DNA of 64,000 bases from an uncultured Oscillospiraceae bacterium (GCA_944385445.1 CALWXF010000003.1:1-64000); one strand, 5' to 3'. Numbered from the stretch's first letter, positions 51,479 to 60,488 are shown. Numbers and translations are program-made. The notes: generated by a model not told the origin, from the sequence alone.

Positions 51479-51799
51479 ATGGACATTCAGTTAAAACGAG
51501 GGCTGCTGGACGTATGCGTGCTGGCGACCATCAAAAACGAGGATTCCTACGGCTATCAGATCATCAAAGATATGAAGCCCTATGTGGAGATCTCCGAGTC
51601 CACCCTGTACCCCATTTTGCGACGCTTGGAAGGGGCACAGTTGCTGACGGTACGAAAAGCCGAGCACAACGGCAGACTGCGCAAGTATTACCACATCACG
51701 CCCCAAGGGCTCCAGCGCCTGGAGGATTTTAAAGCCGAGTGGAACGAGATTGTATCCATCTACAAATTTATTGCTAGAGAGGGAGATGTGCATGAATAA
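51479..51799 (+). CDS. PadR-family transcriptional regulator
   Basis: A 106-residue winged-helix regulator: MDIQLKRGLLDVCVLATIKNEDSYGYQIIKDM, then SESTLYPILRRLEGAQLLTVRK (recognition helix and wing) and a short dimer helix. GGGAGG lies before the ATG at 51479. Its start follows an operator-like inverted repeat. The next gene, DUF1700/DUF4097, overlaps by 8 bp, so the pair works as one unit; such PadR-DUF1700 pairs are common in Firmicutes. Confidence 0.92.
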   Translation: MDIQLKRGLLDVCVLATIKNEDSYGYQIIKDMKPYVEISESTLYPILRRLEGAQLLTVRKAEHNGRLRKYYHITPQGLQRLEDFKAEWNEIVSIYKFIAREGDVHE

Positions 51800-52904
51800 A
51801 AAGGAATTTCTCGCTGCCCTTCGTGCTGGTTTAGCTGGATTGCCGGAGGCAGACGTGCAGCATTGGCTGGACTTTTACTCTGAAATCATTGAAGACCGGA
51901 TGGAAGAGGGCATGACAGAGGCTGAGGCGGTGGCGGATGTGGGCCCGGTGCATGATATCGTAGGGCAAATTCTCTCGGAGACACCCAAACGACCGATGAC
52001 GGGAAGCAATGCAGTGAAACGCTCCAGGAAGCCTGTGATTTTTGGTGTATTGATTGGCGCTTCCGCCGTTGTTCTTCTCGTTGTGTGGGGTATGAATGCT
52101 CTCAAAGCGGACTTTTCTCGCTTCGAGGCCCCCTTCTCTCAAAGCATAGCTTCCCCTGCCCTCACCTCCCCTGTAGATGCCCAGGATTTCCACACGGTGC
52201 GTCAAACCGTGGAAGAATCTTTTACCAGCATCGCCGTAGATGCCGAGGCGTGCAACATCCATCTGGTACCCTCCACGGACGGCACCACTCAGGTGGAGTA
52301 CACCACCGGCGACAAACTGGAGTGCTCGGTCTCCGTGGCGCAGAACATTTTGCGCATCATATTTCGTGATCACCGTTCCTGGACTGACAACATGAACGCT
52401 TCGCCCCTGGAAATTACCCTCTATCTCCCCCAATCCCAGTATGAGCAGCTGAACCTGGATTCCGTCAGTGGGAGCATCACGGTACCTGAGGATTTTTCCT
52501 TTTCCCAGGCCCAGGTAAGTACCACCAGCGGAAAACTGGAATTTTACGCCCCTGTTTCCGGCAATCTGACCCTGGAATCGGTGAGCGGTACTATGGAAGT
52601 GAGCAAAGTATCCCCCCAGTCTCTGTCCCTCTCCAGCACCAGCGGCTCCATCCACGCCTCCCAAGTGGTGGTTATGGAAACCTGGGACATTAACAGCGTC
52701 AGCGGTCAGGTTACGCTCACCGATTGTGACGCATCCTCTCTGGTCATCAATACCATTAGCGCTAGTGTGAAAGCATCCCTGCGCAGTGGAAAGACCTTCT
52801 CCACCCAGACCGTCAGCGGAGACGTAGAGGTCCCCTCGGACAGTTCTGGTGGCCCATGTAACATCTCCACCGTCAGCGGAGACATCACCTGCACCATCCA
52901 GTAA
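51792..52904 (+). CDS. DUF1700 (HAAS-like) + DUF4097 membrane protein
   Basis: A 370-residue protein. The N-terminal DUF1700-like helical domain (1-75: MNKKEFLAALRAGLAGLPEADVQHWLDFYSEIIEDRMEEG) is followed by a helix at about 90-108, and then a right-handed beta-helix-like DUF4097 region (about 170-370). There the motif S/T-x-SG-x-I/V recurs about every 20 residues: SVSGSITV, TTSGKLEF, SVSGTMEV, STSGSIHA, SVSGQVTL, TVSGDVEV, TVSGDITC. The DUF1700 part usually pairs with PadR regulators. Envelope-associated signalling is suspected; no activity is known. Starts at 51792, inside padR. Confidence 0.87.
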   Translation: MNKKEFLAALRAGLAGLPEADVQHWLDFYSEIIEDRMEEGMTEAEAVADVGPVHDIVGQILSETPKRPMTGSNAVKRSRKPVIFGVLIGASAVVLLVVWGMNALKADFSRFEAPFSQSIASPALTSPVDAQDFHTVRQTVEESFTSIAVDAEACNIHLVPSTDGTTQVEYTTGDKLECSVSVAQNILRIIFRDHRSWTDNMNASPLEITLYLPQSQYEQLNLDSVSGSITVPEDFSFSQAQVSTTSGKLEFYAPVSGNLTLESVSGTMEVSKVSPQSLSLSSTSGSIHASQVVVMETWDINSVSGQVTLTDCDASSLVINTISASVKASLRSGKTFSTQTVSGDVEVPSDSSGGPCNISTVSGDITCTIQ

Positions 52905-52911
52905 ACGCATG

Positions 52912-52941
52912 AAGGCCCCACGGCTTGCGCCGTGGGGCCTT
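52912..52941. terminator. bidirectional terminator between the DUF4097 gene and recD2
   Basis: Perfect 13-bp stem AAGGCCCCACGGC/GCCGTGGGGCCTT (52912-52924 with 52929-52941), loop TTGC. Confidence 0.88.
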
Positions 52942-52944
52942 GTG

Positions 52945-55164
52945 TTATTCTTGTGTCCCCTGTATCAGCCGGGTGCGCAAAGCGGAATACCGCCGGGTCT
53001 GGCGGTCGTTTTTTACCATCTTCTCCAATAGCTCCGGGCTGCCCACCAGAATGAACAGCTCCTTGGCCCGGGTGATGGCGGTATACAGCACGCCACGGGC
53101 CAGCAAGGTGGACGGCACGTCCTGGAGGGCCAGGATCACTGCCCGGTACTCGCTGCCCTGGGACTTATGTACCGTCACCGCATAGGCGGGCTCCAGCTCA
53201 CCCAGCAGCTCCGGGGGATAGGCCACCAGGCGGCCATCAAAGGAGACGGTGACGCCCCCGGCATCCACCTGCAAAATCTCCCCGATGTCCCCGTTGAACA
53301 CCCCCAGGTCCTTCTCCCCCGTCTCTGGGTTCTCCCAAAAGAGGTCGTAGTTGTTTTTCACCTGCATCACCCGGTCCCCCTCCCGGAAGATGTAGGGACC
53401 GAAGGCCCGCTCCCCTTTCCCTTCCTGGGCGGGGTTGAGGGCCTGTTGCAAGGCTCGGTTGAGGGCGGCGGTGCCCGCCTCCCGGCGGCGTGTGGGGGAC
53501 AGCACCTGAATCTGGCTGGGGGGAATGCCCATGTTCTGGGGCAGCCGCCGCTGGCACAGCTCCACAATGGTGTCCACCGTACGCACAGCGTCCCCCCGCT
53601 TCATGCAGAAGAAATCCTTGCTGTGGTTGGTCAGGTCTGGCATGACCCCCTGGTTCACCCCGTGGGCGTTCATGACAATGGCGCTCTCCTGGGCCTGACG
53701 GAAAATTTCGGTGAGGGCCACCCCCGGCACCACATGGCTGCGCAGCAAGTGGTCCAGCACGTTGCCCGGTCCCACCGAGGGCAGCTGGTCCGGGTCACCC
53801 ACCAGCACCAGGCGGCAGTCCCCCCGCATGGCAGCCAGCAGGGCGGACATCAGGGACATGTCCACCATGGAGGTCTCGTCCACAATGACGGCATCCACCC
53901 CCAGAGGGTCGTCCTGGTTCTTGGTAAAGGCCAGCTGTCCGGTGTAGGGGTCCATCTTGGTCTCCAGCAAGCGGTGGATGGTGTAGGCATCTTGGCCACA
54001 GGTCTCGCTCATGCGCTTGGCGGCCCGCCCGGTGGGAGCGGCCAGGGCGGTCTCCAGCCCCAGGTGGTCAAAGAGGGCCAGCACCCCTCGCAGAGAGGTG
54101 GTCTTGCCGGTGCCCGGTCCCCCGGTGAGAAGCATCACCTGGCGGGAGGCGGCCAGCTCCACGGCGTCCCGCTGCTGCTGGGCGTAGGTGATGCCCTGGC
54201 GGCGCTGGATGTCTGTGAGCAGCTGGTCCAGGTTGTGGGGCGGGGTGAGTTCCATGGTGCACATCTCGCTCAGGCGCATGGCCACATAGCACTCCGCTCC
54301 ATACAGCCCCGCCAGGTAACAGGCGGTGACCCCGGCGATGCCCTCCCGCACCACCTCACCCCGCTGGATGAGGGCTTCCAACCCGGTGTCCAGGCACTCC
54401 CCCTCCACGCCGATGAGGGCCCCAGTGGCGGCCAGCAGCTTGTCCTGGGGGAGGAACACATGGCCATTGTCGGCGTTGTGCTCCAGCTCAAAGAGGAGGG
54501 CGGTCTCCACCCGCTGGGGGTCGTCCCCCGCCACGCCCAGCTCAATGGCCAGGGAATCCACCTTGGAGAAGGGGATGTCCAGGCCACGGTCGGCCAGCAG
54601 ATAGGGGTTATTCTGCACCATCTCCACCGCCAGGTCCCCGAACCGCTGGTAGAGAGGCATGGCGGCGGCCAGGGGCAGCTGGTGCTGGGTGAGAAACTCC
54701 GCCAGGTTCCGCATGCCCATCTGGGCCCGGAAGCCCTCACTGATGGTGCGGGCCCGCTTGAGGCTCACCCCTCGGATTTGGGCCAGCTGCTCCGGCTCCT
54801 TTTCGATGATCTCCAGGGCGTCCGCCCCGAACTTATCCACGATCTGACGGGCCAGCCCCATGCGGATGCCCTTCACCGCCCCGGAGGCCAGGTATTCATA
54901 GATGGCCTTCTCCCCCACCGGCATACGCCGATAGATGGCCTCAGCCTTGAACTGCTCCCCGTAGCTGGGGTGGCGGCCCCAGCTGCCCTCCAGCTCCAAG
55001 GTCTCCCCCGGAGCCACGCCGGGTATGCAGCCCACCACCGTCACCTCACCCCGATTGGGAGTGTCCAGGCGCAGCACCGTGTAGCCGTTCTCCTCGTTGC
55101 GAAAGAGGATGGCGGTGACGGTGCCCTCCAGGTAGTTGTGAGATTCTTGTTGGGTCTGGCTCAC
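52945..55164 (-). CDS. recD2: ATP-dependent DNA helicase RecD2
   Basis: A 739-residue superfamily 1B helicase that acts without RecBC in DNA repair and replication-fork protection. The N-terminal part (about 10-95) is an OB-like domain, then helix-hairpin-helix-like repeats; Walker A GGPGTGKTTSLRG is near 350, DETSMVD near 420, and VHKSQGSEYRAV near 670. GAGGAGG lies seven bases before the GTG at 55164. A TTG eight codons earlier overlaps the cysS stop but has no good site. It directly follows cysS (20 bp) and closes that operon. Confidence 0.93.
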   Translation of the reverse strand: MSQTQQESHNYLEGTVTAILFRNEENGYTVLRLDTPNRGEVTVVGCIPGVAPGETLELEGSWGRHPSYGEQFKAEAIYRRMPVGEKAIYEYLASGAVKGIRMGLARQIVDKFGADALEIIEKEPEQLAQIRGVSLKRARTISEGFRAQMGMRNLAEFLTQHQLPLAAAMPLYQRFGDLAVEMVQNNPYLLADRGLDIPFSKVDSLAIELGVAGDDPQRVETALLFELEHNADNGHVFLPQDKLLAATGALIGVEGECLDTGLEALIQRGEVVREGIAGVTACYLAGLYGAECYVAMRLSEMCTMELTPPHNLDQLLTDIQRRQGITYAQQQRDAVELAASRQVMLLTGGPGTGKTTSLRGVLALFDHLGLETALAAPTGRAAKRMSETCGQDAYTIHRLLETKMDPYTGQLAFTKNQDDPLGVDAVIVDETSMVDMSLMSALLAAMRGDCRLVLVGDPDQLPSVGPGNVLDHLLRSHVVPGVALTEIFRQAQESAIVMNAHGVNQGVMPDLTNHSKDFFCMKRGDAVRTVDTIVELCQRRLPQNMGIPPSQIQVLSPTRRREAGTAALNRALQQALNPAQEGKGERAFGPYIFREGDRVMQVKNNYDLFWENPETGEKDLGVFNGDIGEILQVDAGGVTVSFDGRLVAYPPELLGELEPAYAVTVHKSQGSEYRAVILALQDVPSTLLARGVLYTAITRAKELFILVGSPELLEKMVKNDRQTRRYSALRTRLIQGTQE

Positions 55165-55184
55165 GCCCCGCCCCTCCTCTTGCT

Positions 55185-56633
55185 TCAAATTCGTCTCCAG
55201 CTGGCCCCGTTGGGCATGTCGGTGACCTCAATGCCCTGGGCCTTCAGCTCGTCCCGGATGCGGTCGGCCTCGGCGAAGTTCTTGGCCTTCTTGGCCTCGG
55301 CCCGGGCCTTCACCAGCGCATCAATGGCGGGGTCGCCCTCGCCGTGGATGGTGAACTCCCCAGAGGCGGCCTTCTGAGACTGGGCCTGCTGAGCCTTCCG
55401 CAGCTCGTCGGCCTTGTCCAGCAGGGACAGGGAGAGCACCTGGTCAAAGTCGGCCAAAATGGCCAGCCGGGTGGCGTCGTTGGTCTTGGCCTTCAAAGCG
55501 TCGTACAGGCAGGTCACCGCCATGGAAGTGTTCAAATCGTTGCCCACCTGGGCCTTGAACTTGGCGCGGTACTCCTCCACCACAGCCTGGTCCACCTCGC
55601 CGTCTTCGGGCTTGAGGGCGGCAATCTTTTTCACCAGCTTCTGGTAGGCGGTGGCGGCGTTGTCCAGGTTCTCCCAGGTGAACACCAGGCCCTTGCGGTA
55701 GTGGCTTTGCAGGCAGAAGAAGCGGTAGGCCAGGGGGTCATAGCCCTTCTCCTCCAGCAGAGAGACGGTGAGGAACTCGCCCTTGCTCTTGGACATCTTG
55801 CCGGAGTTGGTGTTCAGGTGGGCCACATGGAACCACTGCTTGCACCAGGGGTGGCCAAAGTAGGCCTCAGACTGGGCAATCTCATTGGTGTGGTGGGGGA
55901 AGGCATTGTCCACGCCGCCGCAGTGCAGGTCCAGATACTCGCCGTTGAACTTGGCGGAGATGCCGGAGCACTCAATGTGCCAGCCGGGATAGCCCACGCC
56001 CCAGGGGGAGTCCCACTTCAGGGCCTGGTCCTCAAACTTGGACTTGGTAAACCAGAGCACGAAGTCGTTTTTGTTGCGCTTGTTTACGTCCTCTTCCACG
56101 CCCTCGCGCACGCCAACGGCCAGGTCCTCCTCGTCGTGGTCGTTGAACACATAGTAGTGGTCCAGCTTGGAGGTGTCGAAGTACACGTTGCCGCCGGCAA
56201 AGTAGGCATACCCCTTCTCCATGAGGGTCTCCACCATGTGGATGAACTCGTCAATGAGTCCGGTGGCGGGCTGCACCACGTCGGGGGTCTTGATGTTCAG
56301 CTTGCGGCAGTCGTCAAAGAAGGCGTCGGTGTAGAACTGGGCGATCTCCATGACGGTCTTGTGCTCCCGCTTGGCGCCCTTGAGCATCTTGTCCTCGCCG
56401 GTGTCCGCATCGGAGGCCAGGTGTCCCACGTCGGTGATGTTCATCACCCGGTTCACGTCGTACCCCTCCCAGCGCAGGTACTTCTCCAGCACATCCTCCA
56501 TGATGTAGGAGCGCAGGTTGCCGATGTGGGCAAAGTGGTACACGGTGGGGCCGCAGGTGTACATCTCCACACGGCCAGGGGTGTGGGTCTGGAATTCGTC
56601 CTTCTTGCGGGTGGCGGAATTGTATAGATACAT
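55185..56633 (-). CDS. cysS: cysteine--tRNA ligase
   Basis: Charges tRNA-Cys. The 482-residue class I synthetase has CGPTVYHFAHIGN at 27-39 with the zinc Cys and HIGN, zinc-site residues in CSGIS and HHTNEIAQSE, and SGKMSKSKGEF near 281. AGGAG with seven-base spacing supports the ATG. It lies 2 bp after cysE and behind a cysteine T-box, so the whole cysE-cysS-recD2 unit responds to tRNA-Cys charging. Confidence 0.96.
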   Translation of the reverse strand: MYLYNSATRKKDEFQTHTPGRVEMYTCGPTVYHFAHIGNLRSYIMEDVLEKYLRWEGYDVNRVMNITDVGHLASDADTGEDKMLKGAKREHKTVMEIAQFYTDAFFDDCRKLNIKTPDVVQPATGLIDEFIHMVETLMEKGYAYFAGGNVYFDTSKLDHYYVFNDHDEEDLAVGVREGVEEDVNKRNKNDFVLWFTKSKFEDQALKWDSPWGVGYPGWHIECSGISAKFNGEYLDLHCGGVDNAFPHHTNEIAQSEAYFGHPWCKQWFHVAHLNTNSGKMSKSKGEFLTVSLLEEKGYDPLAYRFFCLQSHYRKGLVFTWENLDNAATAYQKLVKKIAALKPEDGEVDQAVVEEYRAKFKAQVGNDLNTSMAVTCLYDALKAKTNDATRLAILADFDQVLSLSLLDKADELRKAQQAQSQKAASGEFTIHGEGDPAIDALVKARAEAKKAKNFAEADRIRDELKAQGIEVTDMPNGASWRRI

Positions 56634-56635
56634 GA

Positions 56636-57280
56636 TTACTTCTCCTTTTTCATCTGGTTTAGCTGTTTTTCCAGCAGCTCGACCCGAGCCGCCAGGGTCC
56701 CCAACTTCTCCAAGGTGGGGTTGTTGACGCTGGTCTGGTCCACTTCATCGGCAAAGTCCACCTTCCGGCCGTGAACCCGCACCACCTGGGCGGGGACGCC
56801 CACGGCGGTGGCGTGGTCTGGGATCTCGGTGAGCACCACGGCGTTGGCGGCAATGCGGGAGCCGTCTCCCACCCGGAAGGGGCCCAACACCTTGGCGCCA
56901 CAGGAGATCATCACGTTGTTGCCAATGGTGGGATGGCGCTTGCCGCAGTCCTTGCCGGTACCGCCCAGGGTGACCCCGTGGTAAATGAGGCAGTCGTCTC
57001 CCACCTCAGCGGTCTCGCCGATGACGATGCCCATGCCGTGGTCGATGACCAGGCGGCGTCCCAGCTTGGCCCCGGGGTGGATCTCAATGCCCGTCCAGAA
57101 CCGGCTCCACTGGGACACGAACCGGGCCAGGAACTTCAAGTGGTGCACATAGAGGAAGTGGGCCAGGCGGTGATAGAGCACCGCATGGACGCCGGGATAG
57201 AGCAAAAAGATCTCCAGACGGCTCCGGGCCGCCGGGTCTCTGGCTTGGTAAGCACGCAAAGTTTCTCCCAATCGGGTCAA
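56636..57280 (-). CDS. cysE: serine O-acetyltransferase
   Basis: First step of cysteine synthesis: acetylates serine. The 214-residue left-handed beta-helix enzyme has hexapeptide repeats, IDHGMGIVIGETAEVGDD near 90, VTLGGTGKDCGKRHPTIGNN near 115, and GVPAQVV near 165. The start is a TTG at 57280 (MTRLGETLRAYQ) with GGAGG seven bases before it; the ATG-like in-frame start upstream lies in the T-box terminator. Its C-terminal tail ends in a Lys/Gln-rich coiled coil. cysE-cysS makes cysteine and uses it, so T-box control is sensible. Confidence 0.92.
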   Translation of the reverse strand: MTRLGETLRAYQARDPAARSRLEIFLLYPGVHAVLYHRLAHFLYVHHLKFLARFVSQWSRFWTGIEIHPGAKLGRRLVIDHGMGIVIGETAEVGDDCLIYHGVTLGGTGKDCGKRHPTIGNNVMISCGAKVLGPFRVGDGSRIAANAVVLTEIPDHATAVGVPAQVVRVHGRKVDFADEVDQTSVNNPTLEKLGTLAARVELLEKQLNQMKKEK

Positions 57281-57320
57281 AATGATTCCTCCTCTCCTGC
57301 GGATAGACCCATGAAACAAA

Positions 57321-57549
57321 AACGCCTCTCATACCACCAGGGTATGAGAGGCGATGTACTCGCGGTTCCACTCTCGTTTATCACTCAAAGGCCGTGACGT
57401 GGCCCAGCCGGAGGGCATCTGCATCCCCCTCGCTCCCGCTTTGCACTTCACGCACGCTTCCCCCGAGCCCTGCTTTCAGCCGCTGACAGGGCCTCTCTGA
57501 CGGATTTCACACACGCTACTTAAATGCGTTCCCAGCGATATTTACTTAC
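57321..57549 (-). promoter_or_regulatory. T-box leader, cysteine-specific (specifier UGC)
   Basis: The transcript has the T-box core UGGAACCGCG (57370-57361) and a terminator of 14 pairs (57322-57335 with 57340-57353) followed by T. Stem I shows AGUA (near 57520), GAGAGG and a specifier region GAAG-UGC-A, in which UGC is 57445-57443. UGC is the Cys codon, in agreement with cysE and cysS downstream. Confidence 0.9.
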
Positions 57550-57555
57550 CCCAGT

Positions 57556-57584
57556 ATATTACCACGGCCCTTGGGGGGTGTCAA
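57556..57584 (-). promoter_or_regulatory. promoter of the Cys T-box operon
   Basis: Minus strand: TTGACA (57579-57584), 17-bp spacer, TAATAT (57556-57561). It lies inside the last codons of the gene that ends at 57559. Confidence 0.75.
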
Positions 57585-58284
57585 GGCTCGTAACCGCCAA
57601 ATTCTCCCCCCGGATCTCCCCCCGTTCCCACAGCACGGCCAGCAGCGCCTCCTCCAGGTCCTCCGGCAGGTCCAGCCCCGGGGCGGTGAGGCGCAGGCCG
57701 TCCAGGCGGCAATCCCCGTACACCTCCAGGCACCGCCCCCAACGGGGTCCCCCGGGGGAAAAGGCCACCGTCACCTCCGCCCCCGCCCCGGCCGGGGCCA
57801 CCGGCAGGCCGTACTGGCCGTGGAGCCACCGGGCGTAGTCCTCCCCCGCCCCCGGCACCTGAATGAGCAGCCCCTTGACCCGTGGGCACAGCCGCTGGGC
57901 GGTGCGCTGCAAGGGGATGGTAAGCCGCTGGGCCACCAGGGCCACCCGCCCCTCCCCCGGGGGAATGCCCAGCCCAGCCAATGCCCCCAGGGCCAGACGG
58001 TCCGCCTGGGCCTGGTACAGGGACTCCACCTCAATTCCAACAAAGCCAGCTTCCTGGAGACTCCAGGGGCAGTTTTCCGGCCAGATGACCTGGCGCACCT
58101 CTGCCTGATGCAGAGCACGCACCGCCCTTCTCATCCGCCGCCGTTTCCGCCAAAAGGCCATGGCAGGCGGTACACACACCGTCACCGTCATCACAGGCAG
58201 TATCCCGTAATCGTGCAGATCACTGCTCCCCCTCCCCTTCTCCTCTTGCCAGACCAGACGACCCACCGCTGCCACATCCGCCAC
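57559..58284 (-). CDS. hypothetical protein, possible transcribed gene of unknown family
   Basis: A 241-residue frame from a GTG at 58284 (weak GGAAG upstream) or 210 residues from an ATG at 58191. Its sequence looks protein-like: MRRAVRALHQAEVRQVIWPENCPWSLQEAGFVGIEVESLYQAQADRLALGALAGLGIPPGEG, Leu/Ala-rich helices and a C-terminal EDLEEALLAVLWERGEIRGENLAV. The first 35 residues of the longer form include a basic patch. I do not recognise it. The stop lies within the Cys T-box promoter. Frames on the other strand give no sensible protein here, so I favour this strand. It is divergent from degV. Confidence 0.6.
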   Translation of the reverse strand: MADVAAVGRLVWQEEKGRGSSDLHDYGILPVMTVTVCVPPAMAFWRKRRRMRRAVRALHQAEVRQVIWPENCPWSLQEAGFVGIEVESLYQAQADRLALGALAGLGIPPGEGRVALVAQRLTIPLQRTAQRLCPRVKGLLIQVPGAGEDYARWLHGQYGLPVAPAGAGAEVTVAFSPGGPRWGRCLEVYGDCRLDGLRLTAPGLDLPEDLEEALLAVLWERGEIRGENLAVTSLDTPQGPW

Positions 58285-58311
58285 CTACTTCCAAAACCCG
58301 GCATTGCACCA

Positions 58312-58340
58312 TTGATTTCACCCTGGATTGATGATAGAAT
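58312..58340 (+). promoter_or_regulatory. promoter of degV
   Basis: TTGATT (58312-58317), 17-bp spacer, TAGAAT (58335-58340). Confidence 0.72.
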
Positions 58341-58386
58341 ACAGAGGTATTCCAAGGACTATACTTATGACAACGGAGGATTCTCT

Positions 58387-59229
58387 ATGTCTATTAAAAT
58401 CACCGCTGACAGCACCTGCGATCTGCCCCAGGACCTGTTGGAGCAATACCAAATCTCCATCGTCCCCCTCTATGTCAATCTGGACGGAGTGGTCCACCGG
58501 GATGGTGTGGATATCGTTCCCGGGCAGATTTTTGATCATGTGGCCGCCGGAGGCAATCTGCCCACCACGGCTGCCATCAACATTGCTGATTACACCGAAT
58601 TTTTTGCCCCTCTGGCCGCCCAGCACGAGGCGGTCATCCACATCAACATCAGCCAGGACTTCTCCTCCTGCCATCAGAACGCCGTCCTCGCCGCCGGGGA
58701 GTTTGACAACGTGTTCGTAGTGGACTCCCGCAACCTGTCCTGCGGCCACGGTTTTGTGGTGCTGGAGGCTGCTCTGGCGGCAGCCCGGGGCGAGAAGGCA
58801 GAGGATATCCTGCCCTATCTGGAACGCCTGACCGCCCGGGTGGACACCACCTTTGTGGTGGATAAGCTGGACTACCTGGCCAAGGGTGGCCGCTGCTCTG
58901 CGGTAGCTGCCCTGGGCGCCAACCTGCTCAAGCTCAAGCCCTGCATCCAGGTCTCAGACGGCAAGATGGGAGTGGCCAAGAAGTACCGGGGCAACTGGGA
59001 CAAGGTACTGCTGGACTATGTAAAAGAGCGGGTGTCCGACCCCACGGGCATCAACCGGGACCGCATCTTCCTGGTTCACACCCGGTGTGACCAGGGGGTG
59101 GTGGAGGCTGTCCGAGCCGCCCTGGTGGGCTACGGCTTCCAGGACATCTACGAGGCCACCGCCGGGTGCACCATCTCCAGCCACTGCGGCCCCAACACCC
59201 TGGGCATCATCTTCCTGCGCAATGCATAA
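58387..59229 (+). CDS. DegV family fatty-acid-binding protein
   Basis: A 280-residue protein of the DegV/FakB family, which binds a fatty acid and presents it to the kinase FakA in Firmicutes lipid metabolism. The N-terminal domain has KITADSTCDLPQDLL, IVPLYVNLDGVVHRDGVDI and PTTAAINIADYTEFF. The C-terminal part has VDTTFVVDKLDYLAKGGRCSAVAA and HCGPNTLGIIF. GGAGG lies eight bases before the ATG at 58387. No fakA gene is present here. Monocistronic. Confidence 0.92.
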   Translation: MSIKITADSTCDLPQDLLEQYQISIVPLYVNLDGVVHRDGVDIVPGQIFDHVAAGGNLPTTAAINIADYTEFFAPLAAQHEAVIHINISQDFSSCHQNAVLAAGEFDNVFVVDSRNLSCGHGFVVLEAALAAARGEKAEDILPYLERLTARVDTTFVVDKLDYLAKGGRCSAVAALGANLLKLKPCIQVSDGKMGVAKKYRGNWDKVLLDYVKERVSDPTGINRDRIFLVHTRCDQGVVEAVRAALVGYGFQDIYEATAGCTISSHCGPNTLGIIFLRNA

Positions 59230-59234
59230 ACACC

Positions 59235-59276
59235 AAAAATGGCCATCCACTGACGTGTCAGTGGATGGCCATTTTT
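59235..59276. terminator. bidirectional terminator between degV and ctpA
   Basis: About 19-bp stem (59235-59254 with 59257-59276) with loop GT, then TTT. The ctpA stop codon begins at its right edge. Confidence 0.9.
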
Positions 59277-60427
59277 TATTTCAGCAGCAGGTCGATGGCC
59301 GCTTGCAGCTGGTTGTCGGTGCCGCTGTCATCCAGAGACAGCTCCACATCCGGCTGGATGCCCTCGCCGATGAGAGAGTGTCCACCGCCGGTGCAGTAGG
59401 CGGACACAGACAGGCCCAAGCCGCCCCCGTTCACCAGGGGGAAGGTGAGCTGGGCATAGCCCTTACCGGAGGTCACCTCGCCCACAATGGGGGCCTGAAC
59501 GCTCTCCCGCAGCTGGGCGGCAAACAGCTCGGCGGCGGAATAGCTATAGGCGTCCACCAGCACCGCCATGGGCAGATCCACACACTCCGCATCGGAGTCA
59601 TACACCGTCTCCTCGCCCCACCGAGGCCGCTCAGTAAAGACCGGGCCTTCCGGCAGCAGATAGTCCAGCGCAACAATCAGCTCTGCCACATAGCCGCCGG
59701 GGTTGCTGCGCACGTCCAGCACCAGGCTGGTGGCCCCCTGGTCCATGAGGCTCTGCACCTCCCGGCTCAGGGAAGAGGCAGCCCCGGAATAGAAGTTATC
59801 CAGGCGCACATAGCCCACCCCGTCGTCCAGCAGCTTGCTGCTCACCGAGTCGCTCTTCAAAGTCTGGCGGGTACAGGTCACCGTGCGGGTGGTCCCGTCC
59901 TCTCCCAACAGGGTCAGCTCCACCTGGGTACCCTCTTCCCCGGCGATCATGTCTGTGGCCTCATAGCGGGCATCTCCAGCCACTGACGTACCATCCACAT
60001 GGGTGATGACATCCCCGGCCTTGACCCCAGCCTGCTGGGCGGGGCCCTCCTCGGTGACCTCTTGCACCAGCAGGCCATCCTCCCGGTCATAGCTGACCGT
60101 GATGCCAATGCCCACATAGTTGTTGGCCCGGCTCTCCAACGTGTCCTGGTAGCTCTCCGGGTCCAGGTAGTAGGACCACCGATCTCCCAGCCCCTCTACC
60201 ATGCCGTCCAGAGCGCTGTCCACCGCCTTGGACAGGTCTGCATCCGTCTCCACAAAGGAGAACTTGGCCAGCAGATACCCCTGCATCAGGGCGATTCCAT
60301 CTCTGCCAAACACCATCACAGCAGCTCCTGCCACCGCTCCCAGTGTCACCACCAGGGTCAGTACCACCGCTATGATGATTTTCGCCCAGCCGGGAACCCG
60401 GCGGCGCTTTTTTTGTTGTTCCTCCAT
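59276..60427 (-). CDS. ctpA: S41 carboxy-terminal processing peptidase
   Basis: A 383-residue membrane-anchored serine protease of the CtpA/CtpB kind. It has one helix (about 14-38), a PDZ domain (GLLVQEVTEEGPAQQAGVKAGDVITHVDG) and the S41 core. The catalytic Ser lies in VDAYSYSAAELFAA and the Lys in VTSGKGYAQLTF. AAGGAGGT supports the ATG. It follows the PcsB-like gene by about 105 bp with a hairpin between, and closes the ftsE-ftsX-pcsB group; the order fits cell-wall remodelling. In sporulators such proteases can cleave regulators, but the target here is unknown. Confidence 0.92.
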   Translation of the reverse strand: MEEQQKKRRRVPGWAKIIIAVVLTLVVTLGAVAGAAVMVFGRDGIALMQGYLLAKFSFVETDADLSKAVDSALDGMVEGLGDRWSYYLDPESYQDTLESRANNYVGIGITVSYDREDGLLVQEVTEEGPAQQAGVKAGDVITHVDGTSVAGDARYEATDMIAGEEGTQVELTLLGEDGTTRTVTCTRQTLKSDSVSSKLLDDGVGYVRLDNFYSGAASSLSREVQSLMDQGATSLVLDVRSNPGGYVAELIVALDYLLPEGPVFTERPRWGEETVYDSDAECVDLPMAVLVDAYSYSAAELFAAQLRESVQAPIVGEVTSGKGYAQLTFPLVNGGGLGLSVSAYCTGGGHSLIGEGIQPDVELSLDDSGTDNQLQAAIDLLLK

Positions 60428-60488
60428 GTGATAACCTCCTTGGCCTATGCATATGCGGGACCCGTTGCCCGCATTTCAGAAAAGAACC

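Noticed and set aside
57571-58386. Upstream plus-strand extension of degV
   Set aside because: Pro/His-rich, no ribosome-binding site, and it passes through the degV promoter; degV proper begins at 58387.
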